Part shown: piece after piece, positions 25,461 to 34,914 of the stretch
How the letters are laid out: every line of letters starts with the position of its first letter
How positions within the stretch are numbered: the stretch's first letter is position 1
Assembly: GCF_900112185.1 (NCBI RefSeq)
Contig: NZ_FOKP01000002.1
Span: forward strand, 124,001-188,000
DNA length: 64,000 nt
From: Allobosea sp. CRIB-10
Lineage (GTDB): Bacteria; Pseudomonadota; Alphaproteobacteria; Rhizobiales; Beijerinckiaceae
Direction of reading: 5' to 3'
Program-made: the position numbers and the translations under genes
The notes under the pieces: generated by a model
The model's database searches: none
What the model was told of the DNA's origin: nothing
Seen by the model: only the letters and a program-made list of their open reading frames with translations

Positions 25461-26204
25461 TCAGGCTCCGGCACTAGAAGTCAGGAACGCGCGGGCGCGG
25501 TCCAGATCGGGCGGCGTGTCGACGCCGCGCGGGACGTGATCGATGATCATCGCGTCGATGCGCATGCCATCCTCCAGCGCCCGCAACTGCTCGAGCTTCT
25601 CGCGCAGTTCGAGCGGCGACTGCGGCAGCGAGACGAAACGGTCGAGCGCCCGGCGGCGATAGGCATAGAGGCCGACATGGTGATAGAGCGGGCCGTCGCC
25701 ATAAGGCGCGGTCGCGCGGGTAAAATAGAGCGCCCGCATCCGGCGCGGGGAAATCTCGCTGCCGATCAGCTTGACCACGCTCGGCGCGGTCCTCTCTTCC
25801 TCGTCGGTGATCTCGCCGGCCAACGTCGCGATGTCGACAGCCGGATCGGTGAGCGGCTCGACCGCAGCCGCGATCGCGGTCGGCGCCAGAGTGGGGAAGT
25901 CGCCCTGGACGTTGACGATGATGTCGTGCTCGCCCTTGGGATCGATGATGTCGGCGGCCTCCTTGATCCGGTCGGAGCCGGTCTGGTGCGCGGGGCTGGT
26001 CATCACCGCGCGGCCGCCGGCCTGCTCGATCGCGGCCAGGATGCGCTCGTCATCGGTCGCGACCACGACATCGCCGACACGCGCTTCGATGGCGCGGCGC
26101 CAGACGCGGACAATCATCGGCTCGCCCAGGATGTCGGCCATCGGCTTGCCCGGCAGGCGCGTCGCCTGCATGCGGGCCGGGATCAGGATCAGCGGATTGG
26201 GCAT
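25461..26204 (-). CDS. kdsB: 3-deoxy-manno-octulosonate cytidylyltransferase
   Basis: A 247-residue enzyme that activates Kdo as CMP-Kdo for lipopolysaccharide inner-core assembly. The nucleotide-binding N-terminus [20 protein letters not shown] and the segments VVATDDERI and INVQGDFPT-like ([10 protein letters not shown]) are diagnostic. The ATG at 26204 begins directly at the family N-terminus ([11 protein letters not shown]); an extra 13 residues from 26243 look spurious. It is upstream of pheA and divergent from the cytochrome c gene across a 174-bp gap. Confidence 0.95.
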   Translation of the reverse strand: MPNPLILIPARMQATRLPGKPMADILGEPMIVRVWRRAIEARVGDVVVATDDERILAAIEQAGGRAVMTSPAHQTGSDRIKEAADIIDPKGEHDIIVNVQGDFPTLAPTAIAAAVEPLTDPAVDIATLAGEITDEEERTAPSVVKLIGSEISPRRMRALYFTRATAPYGDGPLYHHVGLYAYRRRALDRFVSLPQSPLELREKLEQLRALEDGMRIDAMIIDHVPRGVDTPPDLDRARAFLTSSAGA

Positions 26205-26378
26205 TGGCTCAAGGAAAGCTCGCAGGGCGGCAAAAGGTCTCAAAGCGGTGCGTGCTTATACGAGTTGCAATGCAGCGCGCAAAGCGGTTAAGCAGCGCAG
26301 ACGTGCCGGCTCCCGCAAGGGTCCGGCCGCAGCGCTGTCTTGCTTCGCCGACGGGCGGGCCGGGGGTTGTGAGAGACG

Positions 26379-26924
26379 ATGAACATCGAACTGAACAAGA
26401 TCGCTGGCGCGGGTCTGTCGACCCTGCTCGTGGTGATGGCTCTGAACATGACCGCCGGCATCGTCTTCGCCCCGAAGAAACCTGCCGTGCCGGGCTACGA
26501 CCTTCCGAGCCTCGAGCCAGCGGCGGCCGGTGGTGCCGGCGCTCCCGCAGCAGCGGCCGACGAGCCGATCGCGGTGCGCCTCGCCAAGGCCGATCCGGCC
26601 AAGGGCGAGAAGGCCGTCGGCGCCTGCAAGGCCTGCCACACCTTCGAGAAGGGCGGCGCCAACAAGGTCGGCCCGCATCTCTATGACGTCTACGACCGCA
26701 ACAAGGGATCGGTCGCCGGCTTCGGCTATTCCGCCGCGATGAAGGGCAAGGCCAGCGAAGCCTGGACCGCCGAGAATCTCGACGGCTTCCTGAAGAATCC
26801 GAAGGCCTATCTGCCCGGAACGACCATGGCCTTCGCCGGCCTCGGCAAAGCCGACCAGCGCGCCGACGTCGTAGCCTATCTGAACACGCTGGCCGACGCG
26901 CCCAAGCCCCTGCCGAAGCCCTGA
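26379..26924 (+). CDS. cycM: Membrane-anchored cytochrome c (CycM-like)
   Basis: A 181-residue class I cytochrome c. An uncleaved N-terminal membrane anchor spans about 10-30 (AGLSTLLVVMALNMTAGIVF), followed by a flexible Ala/Pro/Gly-rich linker (45-62) and a haem domain. Haem attachment is Cys83-Lys-Ala-Cys86-His87, with axial Met150 (LPGTTM). Family members carry electrons from the bc1 complex to terminal oxidases at the periplasmic face. It is divergent from kdsB and followed by a clear terminator. Confidence 0.93.
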   Translation: MNIELNKIAGAGLSTLLVVMALNMTAGIVFAPKKPAVPGYDLPSLEPAAAGGAGAPAAAADEPIAVRLAKADPAKGEKAVGACKACHTFEKGGANKVGPHLYDVYDRNKGSVAGFGYSAAMKGKASEAWTAENLDGFLKNPKAYLPGTTMAFAGLGKADQRADVVAYLNTLADAPKPLPKP

Positions 26925-26959
26925 GCCTGCAGCGGCTTTCGCAGTAACGTGACCGCGCG

Positions 26960-26985
26960 AGCCGGGCCAAAAGCCCGGCTTTTGC
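26960..26985 (+). terminator. Rho-independent terminator after the cytochrome c gene
   Basis: AGCCGGGC (26960-26967) and GCCCGGCT (26973-26980) form an 8-bp GC-rich stem with a CAAAA loop, followed by TTTGCTTGTTT. It lies 35 bp after the stop. Confidence 0.85.
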
Positions 26986-27089
26986 TTGTTTGCGCCATGC
27001 AATTGCCGTCACGATGACGGCGAATGTGCGCGGCACTGGCTTTGGTCGGGAGCAACGACATAATCGGATGACGAATCAAGGGGTCTCGC

Positions 27090-28958
27090 ATGGCGATCCG
27101 GATCAACCGCCGCAGGCTGCTCGAAGCTGGTGGCGCGCTCGCAGGCGCAGCCGCACTGCCGGGCTCGCTCACGACGGCGCTGGCGCAGGAGAATGAGGTC
27201 CATGGCCTCTCGACCTTCGGCGAGCTGGCGCTGCCGCCGGACTTCCCGCATTTCGCCTATGTGAACCCGAAAGCGCCGAAAGGCGGCTCGATCACCATCC
27301 AGATCAAGCGCGCCGGCGGCAATCAGAGCTTCGACACCTTCAACACGCTCAACACCTATGTGCTGCAGGGCGATGGCGCGGCCGGCATGGACGCCTGCTT
27401 CGACAGCCTGATGGCAGGCTCCGGCGATGAGCCGGGCTCGCTTTACGGCCTGCTCGCGAAGAGCGTTGCAGTTTCCCCGGACAAGCTGACCTATCGCTTC
27501 CGCCTGCAACCGGAGGCGAAATTCCACGACGGTTCGCACGTCACTGCCGGCGATGCCGCCTTCTCGTTCAACCTGCTGAAGAGCAAGGGCCACCCGACCT
27601 ATCGGCTGATCCTCGGCGAGATGGAATCGGCAGTCGCCGAGCGCGACGATATCCTCGTGGTCAAGCTCTCGCCCAAGCGCAGCCGCGACCTGCATCTCGT
27701 CGTCGCCGGCCTGCCGGTGTTCTCGGAGAAGTTCTGGTCGACGCGCAATTTCGAGGCTTCGACATTGGAGCCGCCGCTCGGCTCGGGCGCCTACAAGGTC
27801 GGCAAGTTCGAGCAGGGCCGCTTCATCGAGTTCGACCGGGTGCCGGATTACTGGGCCAAGGACCTGCCGGTGAATGTCGGCCAGAACAATTTCGACCGCG
27901 TGCGCTGGGAGTATTTCCGCGACCGGCAAGTAGCGTTCGAGGCCTTCAAGAGCGGCGTGATCACCTTCCAGGAGGAGTTCACCTCGCGCATCTGGGCGAC
28001 CGGCTACGACTTCCCCGCCATCCATGAAGGCAAGGTCAAGAAGGAAGCCCTGCCGAAGACCGAGCCGATCGGCTCACAGGGCTGGATCTACAATCTGCGC
28101 CGCGAGAAATTCGCCGATCCGCGCATTCGCGAGGCGCTCGGCCTCGCCTTCGACTTCGAATGGACCAACAAGAACATCATGTTCTCGTCCTTCTCGCGGG
28201 CGACCTCCTATTTCGAGAATTCGGATTCGAAGGCAGTCGGAAAACCCTCGCCGGAAGAGCTCGCGCTGCTGGAACCGTTCCGCGGCAAGGTGCCGGACGA
28301 GGTTTTCGGCGAGCCTTATCTGCCGCCGGTCAGCGATGGCTCCGGCAGCGACCGCGCCCTGCTGCGCCGCGCCGACGAGATGCTGCGCGCTGCCGGCTGC
28401 AAGCGCGACGGCAATGTGCTGAAGCTGCCGAACGGCCAGCCCTTCGAGATCGAATTCCTCGACTCGACACCGTCGCTGCAGCCGCACACCCAGCCCTTCC
28501 AGGCCAATCTCAAGCGGCTCGGCATCAACGCGACCTCGCGCATCGTCGACGGGGCGCAGTACCAGCGCCGGCTCGACGAGTTCGACTTCGACGTGATCAG
28601 CCGGGCGATGAGCGGCAGCGCCATCCCGAGCGACACGATGCGCGTGGTCTACGGCTCGGAAGCGGCCAAAACCCGCGGCTCGCGCAATGTCGGGGGAATC
28701 GCCGACCCGGCGATCGACGCGATGATCGACAAAGTCGGCCAGGCCAAGAGCTATGCCGAGGTGGTGGTGGCGGCAAAATGCCTCGACCGGCTGCTGCGAG
28801 CCGGGCGCTACTGGATCCCGATGTGGTGGAACGCCAGCGAATGGCTGGCCTATTGGGACATGTATGAGCGCCCACAGACTAAGCCGAAATTCGGCTCCGG
28901 CGCGCCGGGCACATGGTGGTACGATCCCGAGAAGGCCAAGCGAATCGGGAAGGCCTAG
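27090..28958 (+). CDS. yejA: ABC transporter substrate-binding protein, family 5 (YejA-like)
   Basis: A 622-residue periplasmic binding protein for peptide-like ligands. The N-terminus NRRRLLEAGGALAGAAALPG resembles a Tat signal (twin Arg, Leu-Leu), with cleavage after ALA near residue 33. The mature chain has YVNPKAPKGGSITI and LTYRFRLQPEAKFHDGSHVTAGD, typical of family 5. It precedes yejB, yejE and yejF genes, but a HepT/MntA pair lies between. Yej systems import microcin C and other peptides; the ligand here is unknown. The start ATG at 27090 follows AAGGGGTCTCGC. Confidence 0.92.
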   Translation: MAIRINRRRLLEAGGALAGAAALPGSLTTALAQENEVHGLSTFGELALPPDFPHFAYVNPKAPKGGSITIQIKRAGGNQSFDTFNTLNTYVLQGDGAAGMDACFDSLMAGSGDEPGSLYGLLAKSVAVSPDKLTYRFRLQPEAKFHDGSHVTAGDAAFSFNLLKSKGHPTYRLILGEMESAVAERDDILVVKLSPKRSRDLHLVVAGLPVFSEKFWSTRNFEASTLEPPLGSGAYKVGKFEQGRFIEFDRVPDYWAKDLPVNVGQNNFDRVRWEYFRDRQVAFEAFKSGVITFQEEFTSRIWATGYDFPAIHEGKVKKEALPKTEPIGSQGWIYNLRREKFADPRIREALGLAFDFEWTNKNIMFSSFSRATSYFENSDSKAVGKPSPEELALLEPFRGKVPDEVFGEPYLPPVSDGSGSDRALLRRADEMLRAAGCKRDGNVLKLPNGQPFEIEFLDSTPSLQPHTQPFQANLKRLGINATSRIVDGAQYQRRLDEFDFDVISRAMSGSAIPSDTMRVVYGSEAAKTRGSRNVGGIADPAIDAMIDKVGQAKSYAEVVVAAKCLDRLLRAGRYWIPMWWNASEWLAYWDMYERPQTKPKFGSGAPGTWWYDPEKAKRIGKA

Positions 28959-29007
28959 TCGATCAAGGAGCGTGACGCTTAGACGCCGAAGCGGGTAAGA
29001 AGCTGAC

Positions 29008-29298
29008 ATGAAGCCATCGACCGCCCTTGCTATGAACCGCGATGCGGTGCGTGAGGCGATGGGCCGTTTCCGGGCCAGCAATCCGCGCGTCTTCGGCTCC
29101 GTCCTGCACGGCACGGATCGACAAGGCAGCGATCTCGACATTCTGATCGACCCTCTGCCTGGAACAACCCTGTTCGATATCGGCGGTCTGCAGGTCGCGC
29201 TGGAAGAATTGCTCGGTGTCAGCGTCGATATATTGACCGCCGAAGATCTGCCCCCCAGCTTCCGCAGTCATGTGCTGGCGGAGGCGCAGCCGGTATGA
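29008..29298 (+). CDS. mntA: MntA-like minimal nucleotidyltransferase antitoxin
   Basis: A 96-residue nucleotidyltransferase. The polymerase-beta-type signature is FGSVLHGTDRQGSDLDIL, with Gly30-Ser31 and metal-binding Asp42/Asp44. Family members inactivate the HepT toxin by AMPylating its tyrosine. It begins 49 bp after yejA; the ATG at 29032 is an alternative start. Its stop overlaps the hepT start by ATGA. It is the first gene of a toxin-antitoxin pair inserted in the yej operon. Confidence 0.9.
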   Translation: MKPSTALAMNRDAVREAMGRFRASNPRVFGSVLHGTDRQGSDLDILIDPLPGTTLFDIGGLQVALEELLGVSVDILTAEDLPPSFRSHVLAEAQPV

Positions 29299-29660
29299 AC
29301 GACCGCCAGAGACTGACCGATTATCTGCGACACATGGCCGACGCAGCACGTAAGACGGAAAGCTATATCGAAGGCATGGAGAAAGCTGATTTCCTGGCCG
29401 ACGAGCGCACGCAGCAAGCCGTCATCCTCAATCTTGTGATCATTGGCGAGGCAGCAACTAGGCTGTTGCAAAGCCATGCCGACTTCCTCGGCCGCTACCC
29501 CGATGTGCCCTGGAAGAGCATGAAAGGGATGCGCAATCGTATCGCGCACGGCTATTTCGATATCAATCTTGGCATTGTCTGGGAGACTGCACGAACAGCC
29601 CTTCCCGAATTGCTCGCTCGTCTGCCAGCGGTCATTCTGGCAGCGGAGGCGGAGTCATGA
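29295..29660 (+). CDS. hepT: HepT-like HEPN-domain ribonuclease toxin
   Basis: A 121-residue all-helical HEPN protein. The RNase motif Arg80-x4-His85-x-Tyr87 (RNRIAHGY) is intact, including the tyrosine that MntA partners modify. It is an RNA-cutting toxin by family. The start overlaps the mntA stop. The stop is 76 bp before yejB, with which it is co-directional. Because it is inside the transporter operon, toxin transcripts may come from the yejA promoter unless there is internal termination, which I cannot see. Confidence 0.92.
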   Translation: MNDRQRLTDYLRHMADAARKTESYIEGMEKADFLADERTQQAVILNLVIIGEAATRLLQSHADFLGRYPDVPWKSMKGMRNRIAHGYFDINLGIVWETARTALPELLARLPAVILAAEAES

Positions 29661-29736
29661 CAATCACTCGCGACAAGCTGCGCGCTGCCTCGTCTGTGCC
29701 GCGCATTTTTCTCTCCCGACTCGAGCTTCGCCGCTC

Positions 29737-30828
29737 ATGCTGAACTACATCGCCCGGCGTCTGGCGCTGATGGTGCCAACCCTGTTCGGCATCCTGCTGA
29801 TTTCCTTCGTCATCGTGCAGTTCGCGCCGGGCGGGCCGGTCGAGCGGATCATCTCGCAGCTCAACAATCCCAATAGCGGCGCGGCCGAGCGCGTCGGCGG
29901 CGGCTCCGGCGGCGATGCAGGGGCACAGGCGATGGATTCAGGCTCGGCCTATCGCGGTGCGCAGGGGCTGGATCCCGCCTTCATCAAGGAGCTGGAGAAG
30001 CAGTTCGGCTTCGACAAGCCGGCGCATGAGCGCTTCCTCAAGATGCTGAAGGACTATGCCAGCTTCGATTTCGGCCGGAGCTATTTTCGCGATGCGCCGG
30101 TGCTGCAGCTGATCAAGGAGAAGCTGCCGGTCTCGATCACGCTCGGCCTGTGGATGACTCTGCTCTCCTATGCGATCTCGATCCCGCTCGGCATCCGCAA
30201 GGCGGTCAAGGACGGCTCGCGCTTCGATACCTGGACCAGCGCGGTCGTGATCATCGGCTACGCCATTCCGAGCTTCCTGTTCGCGATCCTCTTGATCGTG
30301 CTCTTCGCCGGCGGCTCATTCTGGCAGATCTTCCCCCTGCGCGGCCTGACCTCGGAGAACTGGGCGCAACTCAGCTTAGTGGGGAAGATCGGCGACTATC
30401 TCTGGCACATCGCCCTGCCGGTGCTGGCAATGGCGCTCGGCGCCTTCGCGACCTCGACGCTTTTGACCAAGAACTCCTTCCTCGACGAGATCCGGAAGCA
30501 ATATGTGCTGACGGCGCGGATGAAAGGCCTGTCGGAGCGCGGCGTGCTCTACGGCCATGTCTTCCGGAACGCCATGCTGATCGTGATCGCCGGCTTTCCC
30601 GGCGCCTTCGTGCATGCGCTCTTCGCGGGGTCGCTCTTGATCGAGACGATCTTCTCCCTCGACGGGCTCGGGCTCCTCTCCTTCGAGGCGATCGTCAATC
30701 GCGACTATCCCGTCGTCTTCGCCAACCTCTACATCTTCTCGCTGATCGGCCTCCTCGTGCACCTGATCACCGATTTGACCTATGCCTGGGTTGACCCGCG
30801 CATCGACTTCGAATCGCGGGAGGCCTGA
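29737..30828 (+). CDS. yejB: Peptide ABC transporter permease, YejB-like
   Basis: A 363-residue inner-membrane permease. It opens [20 protein letters not shown], a first membrane span typical of DppB-type permeases, and has an inserted Gly/Ser-rich periplasmic part (about 45-75, [18 protein letters not shown]) that is usual in YejB. The coupling loop [20 protein letters not shown] is present. The ATG at 29737 begins the family N-terminus; the frame is open from 29569 through hepT but that part is spurious. It ends 1 bp before the yejE GTG. Confidence 0.93.
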   Translation: MLNYIARRLALMVPTLFGILLISFVIVQFAPGGPVERIISQLNNPNSGAAERVGGGSGGDAGAQAMDSGSAYRGAQGLDPAFIKELEKQFGFDKPAHERFLKMLKDYASFDFGRSYFRDAPVLQLIKEKLPVSITLGLWMTLLSYAISIPLGIRKAVKDGSRFDTWTSAVVIIGYAIPSFLFAILLIVLFAGGSFWQIFPLRGLTSENWAQLSLVGKIGDYLWHIALPVLAMALGAFATSTLLTKNSFLDEIRKQYVLTARMKGLSERGVLYGHVFRNAMLIVIAGFPGAFVHALFAGSLLIETIFSLDGLGLLSFEAIVNRDYPVVFANLYIFSLIGLLVHLITDLTYAWVDPRIDFESREA

Positions 30829-30829
30829 G

Positions 30830-32008
30830 GTGAGCGACACGCTTCTCGACGCCCCTCCGCCAGTCCTGCGCACGACTGCGCCCGCCGCTGCGCCGCCGCA
30901 GATGAAACAGGGCTGGCTCAAGCTCTCGCCGATCAACCGGCGCCGCCTCGACAGCTTCAAGGCCAACAAGCGCGGCTGGTGGTCGTTCTGGATCTTCCTG
31001 ACGCTTTTCGTGCTCTCGCTCTTCGCCGAGTTCATCGCCAACGACCGGCCGCTGATCGTCCGATACAAGGGCGAGACTCTGTTCCCGGTCGCGGTCAACT
31101 ATCCCGAGGAGAAGTTCGGCGGCTTCCTCGCCACGACCGACTATCGCGACCCGACCATCGCCAAGGAGATCGCGGCGAATGGCTGGGCGATCTGGCCGCC
31201 GATCCGCTATTCCTACCGCACGCACAATCTCGACCTGCCGGTGCCCGCCCCCGCCCCGCCGACCTGGATGCTCAAGGACGAGCAGTGCCGGCCCATCGCC
31301 GAGCGGACCGGCGGGATGACCTGCCGCGAACTGGAATGGAACTGGCTCGGCACCGACGACCAGGGCCGCGACGTCGTCGCGCGCCTGATCTACGGCTTCC
31401 GCATCTCCGTGCTGTTCGGGCTGATCCTCGCCTCGATCTCCTCGGTGATCGGCATCGCAGCCGGCGCCATCCAAGGCTATTTCGGCGGCTGGACCGACCT
31501 GATCTTCCAGCGTGTCATCGAGATCTGGACCTCGATTCCCGCGCTCTATTTGCTGATCATCGTCGCGGCGATCATCACGCCCGGCTTCTTCGTGCTGCTC
31601 GGCATCCTCCTGCTGTTCTCATGGGTGGCGCTGGTCGGCGTCGTCCGCGCCGAGTTCCTGCGGGCACGCAATTTCGAATACGTGAGAGCAGCCCGCGCGC
31701 TCGGCCTCTCCAACCGGGCGATCATGGTCAAGCACCTGCTCCCCAACGCCATGGTGGCGACGCTGACCTTCCTGCCCTTCATCCTCAACGGCTCGATCAC
31801 GACGCTGACCTCGCTCGACTTCCTCGGCTTCGGCCTGCCGCCCGGCTCGCCCTCGCTCGGCGAATTGCTGGCGCAGGGCAAGGCGAACCTGCAGGCGCCC
31901 TGGCTCGGCCTCTCCGGCTTCGCCGTGATCGCACTGATGCTGTCGTTGCTGATCTTCATCGGCGAAGCCGTGCGCGACGCCTTCGACCCACGGAAGACCT
32001 TCGCGTGA
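30830..32008 (+). CDS. yejE: Peptide ABC transporter permease, YejE-like
   Basis: A 392-residue inner-membrane permease. After a cytoplasmic leader it has [20 protein letters not shown] at the first span, a large periplasmic loop (about 65-165) typical of YejE, and the core [20 protein letters not shown]. The coupling loop is [20 protein letters not shown]. It starts with GTG at 30830, just after the yejB stop, behind GGGAGGCCTGA. The stop overlaps the yejF start by 4 bp (GTGA). It acts with YejB and YejF in a peptide importer. Confidence 0.93.
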   Translation: MSDTLLDAPPPVLRTTAPAAAPPQMKQGWLKLSPINRRRLDSFKANKRGWWSFWIFLTLFVLSLFAEFIANDRPLIVRYKGETLFPVAVNYPEEKFGGFLATTDYRDPTIAKEIAANGWAIWPPIRYSYRTHNLDLPVPAPAPPTWMLKDEQCRPIAERTGGMTCRELEWNWLGTDDQGRDVVARLIYGFRISVLFGLILASISSVIGIAAGAIQGYFGGWTDLIFQRVIEIWTSIPALYLLIIVAAIITPGFFVLLGILLLFSWVALVGVVRAEFLRARNFEYVRAARALGLSNRAIMVKHLLPNAMVATLTFLPFILNGSITTLTSLDFLGFGLPPGSPSLGELLAQGKANLQAPWLGLSGFAVIALMLSLLIFIGEAVRDAFDPRKTFA

Positions 32009-33633
32009 GCGCCCCCCTCCTCTCCGTCCAAGACCTCTCCGTCGCCTTCCGCCAGGGCGGGCAGGAGACGCTCGCGGTCGACAAGGTCTCGTTCGAGATC
32101 GCCAAGGGCGAGACGCTGGCGCTGGTCGGCGAATCCGGCTCAGGCAAATCGGTCTCGGCGCTGTCGATCCTGAAGCTGCTGAACTACCCGGCGGCGCATC
32201 ACCCCTCAGGCAAAGTGCTGTTCAACGGGCAGGACCTGATCGGCGCCGACGAGGACGCGATGCGCAAGGTCCGCGGCAACGACATCACCATGGTGTTCCA
32301 GGAGCCGATGACCTCGCTCAACCCGCTGCACACCATCGCGCGGCAGATCGGCGAGATCCTCGAACTGCACAAGGGCCTGCGCGGCGAGAAGGCCCGCGCC
32401 CGCACGCTCGAGCTGCTCACGCTGGTCGGCATCCGGGATGCGGCAAGCCGGCTCGACGCCTATCCGCACCAGCTCTCCGGCGGTCAACGCCAGCGTGTGA
32501 TGATCGCGATGGCGCTCGCCAACGAGCCCGACCTCCTGATCGCCGACGAGCCGACCACCGCGCTCGACGTCACCGTGCAGGCGCAGATCCTGACGCTGCT
32601 GAAGGAGCTGCAGGCGCGACTCGGCATGGCGATCCTCTTCATCACCCACGACCTCGGCATCGTCCGGCGCATCGCCGACCGTGTCTGCGTGATGCTGAAG
32701 GGCAAGATCGTCGAGCAGGGCCCCGTCGCCGAAATCTTCGGCAATCCCCAGCACGCCTATACCCAGCGCCTGCTCGCGGCCGAACCGAAGGGCCGGCCGG
32801 AGCCGGTGCCGGAGGGCGCGCCGATCCTGCTGGAGGCCGGACCGGTCAAGGTCTGGTTCCCGATCAAGACCGGGCTGCTGCGCCGCACCACCAGCCATGT
32901 GAAGGCCGTCGACGGCATCTCCGTGAAGGTCCGCGAGGGCGAGACCCTCGGCATCGTCGGCGAATCCGGCTCGGGGAAAACCACGCTCGGCCTCGCCATC
33001 CTCCGGCTGATCGCCTCGGAGGGGCCGATCGTCTTCCTCGGCGACCGCATCGACGGGCTGAAGAGCAAGGCCGTCAGGCCCAAGCGCAAGGACCTGCAGG
33101 TCGTCTTCCAGGACCCCTATGGCTCGCTCTCGCCGCGCATGTCGGTCGCCGACATCGTCGCCGAAGGCTTGAGCGTCCAGCAGAAGGGGCTGAGCTATCA
33201 GCGCCAGCGCGAGATCGTGGCGCAGGCGCTCGCCGATGTGGGCTTGGATCCTGCGACGATGGACCGCTATCCGCACGAATTCTCCGGCGGCCAGCGCCAG
33301 CGCATCGCGATCGCCCGCGCCATGGCGCTCGATCCGAAATTCGTTGTACTCGACGAGCCGACCTCGGCGCTCGACATGTCCGTCCAGGCGCAGATCGTCG
33401 AGCTGCTGCGCGGGCTGCAGGCCAGGCGCAAGCTCGGCTATCTCTTCATCAGCCACGACCTCAAGGTGGTCAGGGCGCTGTCGCACCGGGTGGTGGTGAT
33501 GCAGAACGGCAAGGTGGTCGAGGAAGGGCCGGCGGAAGAGATCTTCCAGCGCCCGCGCGAGGCCTATACGCAGGCGCTGCTCGCCGCCGCCCTCAACCTC
33601 GAGCCGGCGAACAGCGCCGCGGTGCGCGACTGA
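32005..33633 (+). CDS. yejF: Peptide ABC transporter ATPase with two nucleotide-binding domains, YejF-like
   Basis: A 542-residue cytoplasmic ATPase with duplicated domains. Each half has a Walker A (GESGSGKS near 41-48; GESGSGKT near 320-327), an ABC signature ([18 protein letters not shown]) and a Walker B ([16 protein letters not shown]). It powers the Yej importer. The GTG at 32005 overlaps the yejE stop and gives the expected start [14 protein letters not shown]; the frame is open far upstream but only in yejE coding sequence. The stop shares a base with the deoB start (TGATG). Confidence 0.94.
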   Translation: MSAPLLSVQDLSVAFRQGGQETLAVDKVSFEIAKGETLALVGESGSGKSVSALSILKLLNYPAAHHPSGKVLFNGQDLIGADEDAMRKVRGNDITMVFQEPMTSLNPLHTIARQIGEILELHKGLRGEKARARTLELLTLVGIRDAASRLDAYPHQLSGGQRQRVMIAMALANEPDLLIADEPTTALDVTVQAQILTLLKELQARLGMAILFITHDLGIVRRIADRVCVMLKGKIVEQGPVAEIFGNPQHAYTQRLLAAEPKGRPEPVPEGAPILLEAGPVKVWFPIKTGLLRRTTSHVKAVDGISVKVREGETLGIVGESGSGKTTLGLAILRLIASEGPIVFLGDRIDGLKSKAVRPKRKDLQVVFQDPYGSLSPRMSVADIVAEGLSVQQKGLSYQRQREIVAQALADVGLDPATMDRYPHEFSGGQRQRIAIARAMALDPKFVVLDEPTSALDMSVQAQIVELLRGLQARRKLGYLFISHDLKVVRALSHRVVVMQNGKVVEEGPAEEIFQRPREAYTQALLAAALNLEPANSAAVRD

Positions 33634-34850
33634 TGGCGCGCGCCATCCTGATCGTGCTCGATTCCGTCGGCTGCGGCGGCGCCGAGGATGCGGCCGCCTA
33701 TGGCGACGAGGGCGCCGATACGCTCGGCCATATCGCGCTGGCCTGCGCCGAGGGGCGCGGCGACCGCGATGGCCTGCGCAGCGGGGCTCTCCATATTCCC
33801 AACCTCGCACGGCTCGGACTCAGCCATGCCTGCGAGGCTTCGACCGGCAGGCCTCTCGCCGGCATGCCGCGGCCAGAGGCTCCGCAGGGTCGTTACGGCT
33901 ACGGCGTCGAGATCAGCCAGGGCAAGGACACCCCATCCGGCCATTGGGAGATCGCCGGCTGCCCGGTGCCGTTCAAATGGGGCTATTTCACCGCGCTGGA
34001 GAACACGTTCCCGCCGGACCTCGTCGAAGCGATCATCCGCGAGGGCGCCCTGCCCGGCATCCTCGGCAACAAGCACGCCTCGGGCACGGCAATCATCGAC
34101 GAACTCGCCGAAGAGCACATCAGGACCGGCAAGCCGATCTGCTACACCTCGGTCGACTCTGTGCTGCAGATCGCGGCGCATGAGGAGCATTTCGGCCTGG
34201 AGCGGCTTTACAGCCTCTGCAGGAAGGCCCGTGTCCTGGTCGATCCACTCAGGATCGGCCGCGTCATCGCCCGGCCCTTCGTCGGCACCAAAGAGACCGG
34301 CTGCACCCGCACCGGCAACCGCAAGGATTTCGCCATCCCGCCGCCGGACGAGACGATTCTCGACCGGCTCACGGCGCAGGCGAGGCCCGTCATCACCGTC
34401 GGCAAGATCGGCGACATCTTCGCCCACCGCAACACCGGCGAGGAGATCAAGCCCTTCGGCAACGCCGCCATGTTCGCGGCCGCACTGGAAGCGTTCGAAC
34501 GACTCCCCGACGGTGGCTTCTGCTTCGTCAACCTCGTCGATTTCGACACCGAATACGGCCATCGCCGCGATATTCCGGGCTATGCGGCAGCGCTGGAAGC
34601 CTTTGATCGCGACTTGCCGAAGCTGGAAGCCCTGCTGAAGCCCGGGGACCTCGCCGTCATCACCGCCGACCACGGCAACGACCCGAGCTGGCCCGGCTCC
34701 GACCATACGCGCGAGCATGTGCCGATCCTGGCCTTCGGGCCAAGTGTGGCGGCCGGAGCGATCGGGCGCCGCGAAAGCTTCGCCGACATCGCGGCGACGC
34801 TTGGCGAGTGGCTGAAGATTGGCGCGATCGGTCCCGGACGCGCCTGGTAA
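33633..34850 (+). CDS. deoB: Phosphopentomutase
   Basis: A 405-residue enzyme interconverting ribose 1-phosphate and ribose 5-phosphate in nucleoside salvage. It is an alkaline phosphatase-superfamily metalloenzyme: [20 protein letters not shown] holds the first metal ligand, the nucleophile loop is [14 protein letters not shown], and [20 protein letters not shown] holds the C-terminal ligands. The start codon shares one base with the yejF stop, so the gene is coupled to the transporter operon. A functional link, if any, is unclear. It converges on the transducer gene. Confidence 0.95.
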   Translation: MARAILIVLDSVGCGGAEDAAAYGDEGADTLGHIALACAEGRGDRDGLRSGALHIPNLARLGLSHACEASTGRPLAGMPRPEAPQGRYGYGVEISQGKDTPSGHWEIAGCPVPFKWGYFTALENTFPPDLVEAIIREGALPGILGNKHASGTAIIDELAEEHIRTGKPICYTSVDSVLQIAAHEEHFGLERLYSLCRKARVLVDPLRIGRVIARPFVGTKETGCTRTGNRKDFAIPPPDETILDRLTAQARPVITVGKIGDIFAHRNTGEEIKPFGNAAMFAAALEAFERLPDGGFCFVNLVDFDTEYGHRRDIPGYAAALEAFDRDLPKLEALLKPGDLAVITADHGNDPSWPGSDHTREHVPILAFGPSVAAGAIGRRESFADIAATLGEWLKIGAIGPGRAW

Positions 34851-34882
34851 TCAGGGCTTTCGTTTCATCGCATTTTTTTCGT

Positions 34883-34914
34883 GCGAACCGGTACCCACTT
34901 CGCTCGACAATGCT
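34883..34914. repeat. Remnant of a family-E dispersed element
   Basis: GCGAACCGGTACCCACTT, followed by CGCTCGACAATGCT, resembles one arm of the widespread alphaproteobacterial element seen more completely at 39998-40047. Only one arm is present. It fills the 64-bp convergent gap between deoB and the transducer gene. Confidence 0.4.

Noticed and set aside
30979-32004. Large N-terminal extension of the YejF frame
   Set aside because: It overlaps the yejE gene in another frame and encodes an arginine-rich nonsense sequence; GTG at 32005 gives the family start.
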